Source of the DNA: CAIVPM01 sp964615145
GTDB lineage: Bacteria; Bacteroidota; Bacteroidia; Chitinophagales; Chitinophagaceae
NCBI GenBank assembly: GCA_964615145.1
Contig: CAZTOP010000006.1
Location: forward strand, 1-64,000
DNA length: 64,000 bases
Direction of reading: 5' to 3'
The stretch's first letter is position 1; each line of letters opens with the position of its first letter. Of the stretch, positions 59,501 to 64,000 are shown piece by piece. The notes beneath the pieces are model-generated. The model worked only from the letters and a program-made list of their open reading frames with translations, did not search any database and was not told the DNA's origin. A program made the translations under genes and the position numbers.

Positions 59501-60520
59501 GGTTGGAAATGTTGTTGGATTTGCTTTATCAATAGTATAAATTCCATTGGGTGTTGGAGGTGTAGTAACCATTACAACATTAGAAATTGTAACATCCCCT
59601 GTAGTCTTACAAGTAACTTTTAATCTGTACCAAGTAGTTTGTAGTTGCAATACAGAGACACTTTTAACAGTATCGCCTATTCTTGGAGTAAAACCAGTAC
59701 TAGTAGCAACAGAGTCTTCCCATTGATAAAATAACTCAGAAGCTAATGTACCACCAGCAGAGCTAAGTGCAATTGGTGTACCCAAACATCCAACTGTAGG
59801 GTTGGCAATTACTGTACCAACAACTGGAGCACCAGTACAAGGCAATGCTTTTGCCCAGCTAAAAGTTAGATTAGGTCTATCTGTTTGCAAACCTGTGTTA
59901 GTTGTAGATGTCGTTCCACATAATGGCCCATTTTGATTATCTATTCGGAAAGTATGTGACCCATTGAATGATAGCCCACTTGTAAAAGGAATTGTTGGAT
60001 TGTTGGTGTAAGTAACACCACCCGTTGCACTAGCTGATCCATTACAAATTTCAATTAAAATATTATCTGTACCATTCCAAAAAAATGGAGAGGAAAAAGT
60101 AAATGTATTTGCACCAACAACTGGTGTATAATCTGCTTGTGGCACTGAACTCACAGCTCCTGTAAAAACATCCCATCCAGCAGTTTGTAGGCTTGTAGCT
60201 GTTGTATGTCCAATAGAAATATTCAAATTTTCAATTAATCCTGCACCATTAAGCTGTGTAACATTGTATGTTAGTTTGTCTATATTACCAGCTGTCATTC
60301 CTGCTGCATTCAACTCTGATGCTAGATATAAATATTGCATTCTTGAACCCTCATAGTAATCTTGCAAAGCACAAGGATAAGTAGTTCCTGTGTTACCAGC
60401 TGTACCAGTACCTATGTTGATATTTACTTGTGATTTGGAAAAATTGGAGAATAAGAACAATCCAACAAGTGTGAATAACAAACTTTTTTGCTTAAAAAAG
60501 GTGGTAATTTTTTTTGTCAT
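50537..60520 (-). CDS. 3327-residue beta-helix/IgGFc-module protein with T9SS type B tail
   Basis: After a signal segment (about residues 13-30), three long modules follow, starting near residues 335, 930 and 1515. Each has an opening with NFKTFNDAYNAM-like sequence and a proline-rich strand (GPYVEQ or TYNEQ), followed by a right-handed parallel beta-helix. The helix repeats resemble IxNNxI and SNxIRNC words. Ig-like linkers with YFQWQDSIAGG separate the modules. An IgGFc-binding-like module (about 2138-2575) with SGKEFWLAYPAN comes next, then PKD and several Ig-like domains (about 2708-3137) and a fibronectin type III-like domain. The CHU_C type B sorting tail (YYPNSFTPNGDGKNDN to GSINLIR) is last. 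It is probably a very long surface fibre or glycan-binding protein. No catalytic residues could be assigned to the beta-helices. Confidence 0.88.
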   Translation of the reverse strand: MTKKITTFFKQKSLLFTLVGLFLFSNFSKSQVNINIGTGTAGNTGTTYPCALQDYYEGSRMQYLYLASELNAAGMTAGNIDKLTYNVTQLNGAGLIENLNISIGHTTATSLQTAGWDVFTGAVSSVPQADYTPVVGANTFTFSSPFFWNGTDNILIEICNGSASATGGVTYTNNPTIPFTSGLSFNGSHTFRIDNQNGPLCGTTSTTNTGLQTDRPNLTFSWAKALPCTGAPVVGTVIANPTVGCLGTPIALSSAGGTLASELFYQWEDSVATSTGFTPRIGDTVKSVSVLQLQTTWYRLKVTCKTTGDVTISNVVMVTTPPTPNGIYTIDKANPTTFPTGRNFKTFNDAYNAMKCGISAACVFNVVPGSGPYVEQLIVNGKIPNSSPTNTITFNGNGNFIQFTSTNTNERAVIKLKGAKYFIFDSLQVDASVGTYGIGFHLINDADSNIIRNCNIISSATNTTQGSTAGVAISGADNNAQGLGNTLCDFNQILNNTIAGGYYGVTQTADFAGGANGGNIISFNIIKDFYKYGIYTNGSYNSVMEANKISRPTRTNVGAFDGIYFTGKSNSAHVFRNRIFSPFKAVPTNAQTANGINLDNAGATSTFDYLIDNNLIYDFVHTGAQTGINNNGSANVQLSHNTISLDDGTSTATSTTRGYNQTGAAAVSVAIINNLITVGRGGTGTKHCIYLASGSVAPVFADNNDYYINAPAGSNFIGFFNSNRLTLQDWQTAMLPSNNDQNALSIQPVYFLPVTIPMDTANFSPTNAAMDDKAFPLGMTYDINGPINPRNDIGCYEFIPPPCVPGSLNGVTEIRVLNRLILGDTTVCEGTDVKLGVNVVGPFGSSQTFQWERVKNLIDPPQDFGGPKLLPDTTFSTDDTSYYYRCKISCLGVDFYTNWRLLGSISSMPAGDYYINSNYPFPPLMDSDYVSGVAGAHFKNYRSAVNAMRYCGIKGVGNVVFRVDPSSGPYVEQVKIDTVSGANFDRQVVFKGNNTTLQFPVGAPTVGTERAVVKITRADFINLDSINIDASSAATFGYGVQLVNNADSNSVKNCTINLNDNSPSANFAGIVVNATDAGVVATGNTLCDGNLFESNTIKGGYYGITLVGVAANLIENNKVSKNKILDFYNTGIYLAGTRNTLIDSNTFARPTRATVGVGYGVNITSAVTLSSTISNNRFTNFYGGQPAGSGGTYGVYFNAVDATAGNENFVYNNAFYNLNGTGVVYPLYNNGSDNVFYYHNSIAIDNPTVAATGGAAGFYQTTTATGLQFKNNIIHITRGGPAVKHCINLSTAATATSFESNNNVLYVDAGVTNGYIGNLSGNRLSLTDWQNSRTPMLDSLSFNYDPLYTDVANGNLKPQFYLIDNKGVNVGVATDIESNPRPLPPGTKPDIGAWEFTAPTCPTPLLAGTASVNPSSGICLEAPIRLDLTGNSPVGQIYFQWQDSIAGGNWQNLGPIKYSTIYDTISSVRNYYRCIVTCAATGASVVSTVTSVTLNTIMPAGTYTIDSSMATNYTGIPGQNFNTFNEAVSAMQCGILGSVVFDVKKGTYNEQVRIPYVAGTSPSKTITFQGNNGVAADKILTWANADAINNYVLRFDSCTYVTFKNITINNTNPTYGRVVDFVVRASNDNLLNCVINTLPVFGTATTQSAVFSSPTKGTNLVIKGNTINGGANGIYFAGTSGNATSVVATTGHLIDSNIISGNFGAGIFVQFNTKLTVSRNTIDFNGPAANGTAGIYANYCDTAFNLVNNKVNINNTTLAVNGIQLQNCRSTTAVVSNVNGNEVYANSGNAGTINGIYITSSSVVDVKNNVVVVNSAATTGAYGITNFNNAGAINYYHNSVSVGVASTTSAAAQLTQSTTVPISVQNNIFSNKGGGRAIYMNNAGNFTSDYNMLHTSGTNLVVAGTTNYTGIFNWQKASGRDKWSINYPPAFISSTDLHPDLNNSDVWAMHGRAIQIKGNVTDINGNYRPDSLTAGVPDLGAYEFFPIAQPTAMAAIPATPSANTEQVFYFGSDTAMRIRWGNSPPPSVQVKRFSGVVPPNLNPKSSQDSMFFYTQVEIPGGGSYFGDVKTYYIAPWLGSIPENCSEYQLGLAKTTPGNKWGVGYASRNNIPKKMVYENNVTYFDKFSGLCNPYAPPPPPCSDTSNSGKEFWLAYPANQLAGGETYQLYLSTNNEAAYVTVSIPCLGWVRTYNIPPNTVQVSDILPQAARHQASGKYCDGINITSDVAIVAYAHCWGSTSSGATMLMPTCTWGYDYKMLGFHQDWGGFSFSSYFVVAKEDNTKIAIANTTTPSGVPVTTDIVLNKGEWYQVLAASSTADLSGSSATSIPNDQGKCLPFAFFSGDTRTLNSKPCGGGGDFAISQNFPGSAWGKKYLTAPTSRSTSAGAYQANLFRIALKDANQNIYVNGTQIYPTMTTTPVGGFTGRNVSTTLIPGTNIPAYVEFLLDSASYLTSDRPMLVCQFMSGACSGVGDPDMAFISPLEQGINKISFYTNTVETISANVLTLVGSSNDIPSICEVTTGPCNPTTWTKIAPHPYFPGKSVYIKHWPTSAKRQVTVEGDSTFTAITYGLGSVESYMYNAGTNIINLNIGGGIKNDTTGLDPVPDLYNCSKTPFKITTRFPLLPDSITWKISGIPGIHPNQDVTIKKPYVSYPVVTVKPNGDSVYTFTLPGVYITDNPGYFTLVTKWWHPDIEGCDKKREDQQFIQVVASPKVGFTYSPNPICPNTMVNFVADSLDEITGIKVKNWAFTSNPYGINTGVQTSNSTAYFYANSGTDTVNVRVKMEDKCIGDSALVLTINPYPVVSVLNDSIHLCASATANINIQAPLAGATYTVYPTATGGTAITSGDGLTPFSFPNMTSDSAFYIECVSATGCVSVDRKKVKITVTQFPIATATPASITACIGTSATFNVAAPVANAIYTWFDAATLGNTLATGNSLTINPVTADASYYLETSLNGCVSIVRFPVTLTAATTPSLAVVSNAVTVCSGDAATFSIASPDATVTYNWYTALTGGTATTGTSYTINPATSSASYFVSATSVNGCTTSPRLQVDLTVTQRPVVSVVAPNDVTICKGTTQVFTVQNPVAGATYSWYNGASGGTALATGTSFTTPPVNAVATYYVDGTTSNGCTSISRATVKVSPLDLLAKPIFVTVDSTKTNEITFGWTAVTGAVSYAISIDGGAYVAPNGIPTPLSHTLQNLNPGERHKATVMAIGVNVCQNSISDTAYGKTVANKTYYPNSFTPNGDGKNDNLVICGSSIKELKYAVYNQYGEKIWETTSATSNGIGCYTLWDGTQRGVPQPSGVYIFASRIVFLDGKVEEQKGSINLIR

Positions 60521-60647
60521 TTGTATATAATTATTGTGTTAAGCAATACTTAACAGTTTACAGTTTACAATTTCTTATGATTAAGGCGATAAAATTAAGG
60601 TAATTTAACAAAACTTTCACTACTTTATACAATATCCAAAGTACAAT

Positions 60648-60661
60648 TTCGTTAAAACGAA
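60648..60661. promoter_or_regulatory. TTCGTT-AA-AACGAA inverted repeat upstream of the giant gene
   Basis: A perfect 6-bp inverted repeat with a 2-base spacer lies about 130 bases before the ATG at 60520. The overlapping word TTTCGTTAAA (60647-60656) also occurs at 50173-50182, 40 bases before the related 2519-residue gene. Shared control is possible but unproven. Confidence 0.3.
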
Positions 60662-60759
60662 CATTTAATTAGCAAAGCCAAAATAGAAAATCATTTACTT
60701 GAATTAGATATATACAACAACAAACTAAAAAAAGGTTGGGAATCTTGAAAATAGAAAAA

Positions 60760-61776
60760 TTAATACTCATCAACATTATGTTTCATTGCATTGATTTGTT
60801 CTCTATTGCCTAAAACTATTACCTTCATTCCATTTGAAATAATAATTTCATTATCAGGATTAATTAAAAATTTACCATTTAAATCTTTTACACCAATACA
60901 AGTAACGCCAGTTTTTTTCCAATCCATTATTGTTTTCAGACTCTTATCTCTAATGCCAGGAGGAAGTTTTAAATAGTCAATGCTTTCAATGTTAATAGTT
61001 TCACCCTCCTCGCCTGTTAAGTATTCAATGAACTCAATAATTACAGGTTTACTAACCTGTGTAGCCATGTAAATACCACCTAGTAATTCGGGCATACTAA
61101 TACTATCGGCACCAGCAGTCTTTAATTTGCTAACAGAGGTATGATTTGATGCACGACTAATAATTTTAAGTTTTGGGTTTATAGCTCTTGCAGATAAAAC
61201 AATAAATACATTATTTGCATCATCTGGCAATGCACAAACTAAACTTCCTGCTTTTTCAATACCTGCTTTTTTTAAAATTAAATCATCAGTAGCATCACCA
61301 ACAATATATAGTAAATCCCCTCCTTCGTGCTGAAACCAAAGATCAATCATTTCTTTTCTGCTATCTATTACCACAAAGTCAAACTTGTGTGCTTTAAGTG
61401 TTCTTGCAGTTTGTTGACCATTTCTACCAAAGCCGCAAATAATTACGTGATTGTTTAAAGCATCAACTTGTTTCATAAGCTTTTTATTTTTAAAATATAA
61501 TTGCATTTCCCCACTGGTTACATACCGTGAAATAGTTGCAAAAGCATAGGTTAATATCGAGAAAGAGGTAATGATAAAACAAATATTGAATACCCTTCCT
61601 TGAGCACTCAGTGGATTGGTTTCTCCATAACCAATTGTTGATACAGTAATAACTGTCATATAAAGAGCATCGAAAAAACTAAACCCTTCAATAACCATAA
61701 AACCTAAAACGCCTATTAATAATATTAACAGAATAATTGAAAACCAAAATGCAAGTGGATGAACTTTTTTAAACAC
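60760..61776 (-). CDS. Potassium channel with TrkA-type (RCK) domains
   Basis: This 338-residue protein is a two-helix K+ channel subunit fused to cytosolic regulator-of-conductance domains. Helix 1 spans about 9-29, the pore loop carries the selectivity filter TIGYG (residues 47-51), and helix 2 lies about 63-88. The TrkA-N Rossmann domain starts near 110 with VIICGFGRNGQQTARTL, and a TrkA-C-like domain ends the protein. Four subunits should form a gated K+ channel in the inner membrane. It follows the Nramp gene after 43 bases on the same strand and is probably part of the metal-transport operon. Confidence 0.92.
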   Translation of the reverse strand: MFKKVHPLAFWFSIILLILLIGVLGFMVIEGFSFFDALYMTVITVSTIGYGETNPLSAQGRVFNICFIITSFSILTYAFATISRYVTSGEMQLYFKNKKLMKQVDALNNHVIICGFGRNGQQTARTLKAHKFDFVVIDSRKEMIDLWFQHEGGDLLYIVGDATDDLILKKAGIEKAGSLVCALPDDANNVFIVLSARAINPKLKIISRASNHTSVSKLKTAGADSISMPELLGGIYMATQVSKPVIIEFIEYLTGEEGETINIESIDYLKLPPGIRDKSLKTIMDWKKTGVTCIGVKDLNGKFLINPDNEIIISNGMKVIVLGNREQINAMKHNVDEY

Positions 61777-61819
61777 TTTATATATTTAAAATTATCAAAA
61801 AATTTGTTTTTCTATTGAT

Positions 61820-63706
61820 CTATGAATTAACAATAAATACTGGAATTGATATTTGATGCCTCACAGCATCTATAGTTTCTCCAAATAAATAATCTTTAAT
61901 TCCTGAATGGTGATGTGCTCCTAAAACTAACATCTCAGCTCTTGACTCTGTAATAATTCTAACAATTTCCTTTATTCTATTTCTGTAACCAATGAATGTT
62001 TCTACTTTATAGCCTAAATCCTCAAGCTGTTTAGCATAGCTAATTAATCTTTCTTTATCTACTCTTGTTTCCTCATCATCAGTATCAGTTCCTAAATATT
62101 TTGCTGAAGCACTTTCTACAATATGTAACAAAATATAAGTAGCATCTTTTCCACCTTGCCCAAGTGCATTGGCAATTAAACTTTCATCGTTGATACTAAA
62201 GTCTAAAGCTACAGCAATTCTGTTAATAGGTTCTATTTCCAGGTTAGCTAATTTTTTAAAGTCACTATGAATTTTCCCGGAATGCTTTACTATATTTTTT
62301 TTGATAATAGGTAAAAATGTCATTGCAACAAATAATAGAACAAAAATTAAAACAAAAAAAATGACAATTATTTTTACAAATATTTTATCTGGCTGATGAA
62401 ATAATTCCTTCATTTCATCTATAACCATATTACCGTTTAAAACTATTAATACAATAGCTACAATCCAAGATATTATTTGCGTTATAGGCTTTATTGCAAA
62501 CTCACCCATGGTTTTTTTATCACTTACGAAATGTATTAAGGGTATAATTGCAAAACCTAATTGAATACTTAAAATTACCTGACTTAGTACTAAAAGAGCA
62601 TCAATTTTTTCGTCGCCATAAATAATAATTACAAGTACAGCAGGTATAATAGCTATTAACCTTGTTATTAATCTTCGCAACCAAGGATTTATTCTAAATT
62701 TTAAATATCCTTCCATTACAATTTGTCCAGCTAAAGTTCCGGTAATAGTACTACTTTGCCCTGCTGCTATTAACGCTACAGCAAAAAGTAAAGGAGCCAT
62801 TTTTGTACCCAACAAACCATCTAGTAAATGATGTGCATCTTCAATTTTAGCAACCTGAGAATTTCCTGTTTTGTAAAAAACTGAAGCAGCTAAAACCAAT
62901 ATAGCAGCATTAACAAAAAATGCAGCATTTAAAGCTATGGTGCTATCGATCATATTAAACCTTAGTGCTTTTTTTATACTAATTCTATCACTACCAATTT
63001 TACGTGTTTGTACCAATGCACTATGCAGGTATAAATTATGTGGCATTACGGTAGCACCAATTATTCCAACTGCAATATAAAGTGCTTCTTTGTTGAGTTT
63101 AGAAGGAATAAAACCACCTGCAATTTCGCTTATATTAGGTTTTGCCAAAAATATTTCTATAAAAAAACATCCTCCAATTATTAGCACTAAAGCAAAAATA
63201 AATGCTTCTAATTTTCGCATTCCAAAACTTTGCAGCCATAATAATAAAATAGTATCTAAAACAGTAATAGCAACCCCTCCAATAATTGGAATAGATGGAA
63301 ACAACAAATGAATACCTAAAGCCATTCCTAAAACCTCAGCTAAATCGCAAGCTGCAATAGCAATTTCAGCTAGTATGTATAAACAAAAGTTAATTAATGG
63401 AGGATAAGCTTCTCGATTGGCTTGTGCCAAATCTCTTCGTCTTACAATCCCAAGCCTTGCAGCTAATCCTTGTAAAAGCAAAGCCATCAAATTGCTCATC
63501 AATAACACCCAAATAAGTTGATAGCCAAATTTAGATCCACCCTGTAAATCAGTTGCCCAATTTCCAGGATCCATATATCCAACACTTACTAGATAAGCTG
63601 GTCCAACAAATGCCAAAATTTTTCTCCACCCTTTTTTAGGTTGAGTTGTATCAACAGTCTCGTGCACTTCACTCAACGAATTTTCCGACAAAAATTTATT
63701 GTTCAT
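61820..63706 (-). CDS. mntH: Nramp Mn2+/Fe2+ transporter fused to a universal-stress domain
   Basis: The 628-residue protein joins a proton-coupled Nramp transporter (about 1-465) to a C-terminal UspA-like domain (about 495-628). The metal-site residues of Nramp proteins are present: D46 and N49 in MDPGNW (helix 1) and M221 in MPHNLYLHSALVQTRK (helix 6). The Usp part starts INRIAVALDFS and ends GAHHHSGIKDYLFGETIDAVRHQISIPVFIVNS split over its final strand. The usual ATP motif G-2x-G-9x-G(S/T) is altered here, with histidine for the second glycine and glutamate for the Ser/Thr. It lies 4 bases after a DtxR/MntR-type repressor gene, which should control it in response to Mn or Fe. Confidence 0.94.
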   Translation of the reverse strand: MNNKFLSENSLSEVHETVDTTQPKKGWRKILAFVGPAYLVSVGYMDPGNWATDLQGGSKFGYQLIWVLLMSNLMALLLQGLAARLGIVRRRDLAQANREAYPPLINFCLYILAEIAIAACDLAEVLGMALGIHLLFPSIPIIGGVAITVLDTILLLWLQSFGMRKLEAFIFALVLIIGGCFFIEIFLAKPNISEIAGGFIPSKLNKEALYIAVGIIGATVMPHNLYLHSALVQTRKIGSDRISIKKALRFNMIDSTIALNAAFFVNAAILVLAASVFYKTGNSQVAKIEDAHHLLDGLLGTKMAPLLFAVALIAAGQSSTITGTLAGQIVMEGYLKFRINPWLRRLITRLIAIIPAVLVIIIYGDEKIDALLVLSQVILSIQLGFAIIPLIHFVSDKKTMGEFAIKPITQIISWIVAIVLIVLNGNMVIDEMKELFHQPDKIFVKIIVIFFVLIFVLLFVAMTFLPIIKKNIVKHSGKIHSDFKKLANLEIEPINRIAVALDFSINDESLIANALGQGGKDATYILLHIVESASAKYLGTDTDDEETRVDKERLISYAKQLEDLGYKVETFIGYRNRIKEIVRIITESRAEMLVLGAHHHSGIKDYLFGETIDAVRHQISIPVFIVNS

Positions 63707-63710
63707 TCTA

Positions 63711-64000
63711 TTATTTTATGCTTTTACAAAAAAGTGATTGAGCTAACTGTTGGCTTATATTAAAAGCTGGTTCTTTATCAATTTTTACTTCAATAGAATT
63801 ATCAAATGAAAACTTTTTTTTCACTACAAGCTTTGTTCCAATGGTAATTTTTTTGTGCTTCAGCAGTTCTAATAATTCTTTACTCTGACTTCCCACACCA
63901 GATATTTCAGCTGCCTTGTTTATTTCCAAATCGCATAAATTCACTTTCTCTTGTATTGGAATTTTTCCACTAGAATCAGGTATTGGATCTCCGTGGGGAT
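63711..64000 (-). CDS. DtxR/MntR-type metal-dependent repressor, C-terminal part
   Basis: The reading frame is open to the window edge, so the gene's start lies beyond 64000. The visible 96 residues begin PHGDPIPDSSGKIP, the conserved stretch that ends the metal-binding dimerisation domain of DtxR/IdeR/MntR regulators. A linker and a FeoA/SH3-like C-terminal domain follow (VNLCDLEINKAAEISGV to LFCKSIK). An internal GTG at 63944 would give a 77-residue FeoA-like protein, but the upstream family motif shows that this is not the true start. It lies directly before mntH (4-base gap) and most likely represses this operon when metal is plentiful. Confidence 0.88.
   Translation of the reverse strand, partial: PHGDPIPDSSGKIPIQEKVNLCDLEINKAAEISGVGSQSKELLELLKHKKITIGTKLVVKKKFSFDNSIEVKIDKEPAFNISQQLAQSLFCKSIK

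Noticed and set aside
30850..60520. Antibody-binding virulence factors
   Set aside because: The IgGFc-binding name comes from distant animal proteins. In environmental Bacteroidota the module is common on surface proteins, and nothing here shows antibody binding.
63711..63944. Stand-alone FeoA protein of 77 residues
   Set aside because: The frame continues upstream to the window edge with the DtxR-family motif PHGDPIP, so this is the C-terminal domain of a larger repressor.
1..64000. tRNA or rRNA genes, prophage or defence system
   Set aside because: All intergenic gaps were read. None shows a cloverleaf, rRNA sequence, phage structural genes, transposase or recognised defence proteins.

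Overview
The window is AT-rich chromosomal DNA from a member of the phylum Bacteroidota, most likely the Chitinophagales or a close relative. This rests on several features seen together. There is a SusC/SusD outer-membrane pair and five large secreted proteins that end in type IX secretion (T9SS) sorting domains. Start codons lack Shine-Dalgarno sequences, and Bacteroidota-type -7 boxes (TAnnTTTG and close variants) lie 5-30 bases before them. The species assignment is inference, because no rRNA or tRNA gene is present.

Positions 1-22.6 kb are mostly housekeeping and small regulatory units. They hold yidC, a membrane phosphoesterase, a plant-polysaccharide group on the minus strand (a GH43 enzyme, an outer-membrane barrel, a PL1 pectate lyase with a T9SS tail, and a small CoA-binding protein), a GNAT acetyltransferase, an orphan sensor kinase, and yqgE. 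Next comes a probable dnaG - seven-PAS sensor kinase - NarL-type regulator operon. A small secreted protein, a short glucan-phosphorylase-like enzyme whose cofactor lysine is replaced by threonine, a GT9 glycosyltransferase and a CCA-adding-type nucleotidyltransferase follow.

Positions 22.7-60.5 kb are dominated by surface proteins. There is one 2312-residue protein with a type A sorting tail. Three proteins (1466, 2519 and 3327 residues) share an IgGFc-binding-like module, PKD or Ig-like domains and a CHU_C type B sorting tail. The 2519-residue gene carries a 513-bp tandem repeat whose copies look identical. The 3327-residue protein carries three copies of a beta-helix module. Between them lie a WbqC-like gene, a LacI-type regulator with a clear inverted repeat over its own promoter, pdxJ, and a susC-susD pair. 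A 21-bp tandem repeat array sits in the gap before the 2519-residue gene.

Positions 60.7-64 kb hold a minus-strand metal and ion operon: a DtxR/MntR-type repressor (cut by the window edge), an Nramp Mn/Fe transporter fused to a universal-stress domain, and a K+ channel with a TrkA/RCK regulatory domain.

The most interesting material is the T9SS type B adhesin-like family and its repeats, followed by several operator-like inverted repeats. I saw no CRISPR array, prophage, complete insertion sequence or defence system.
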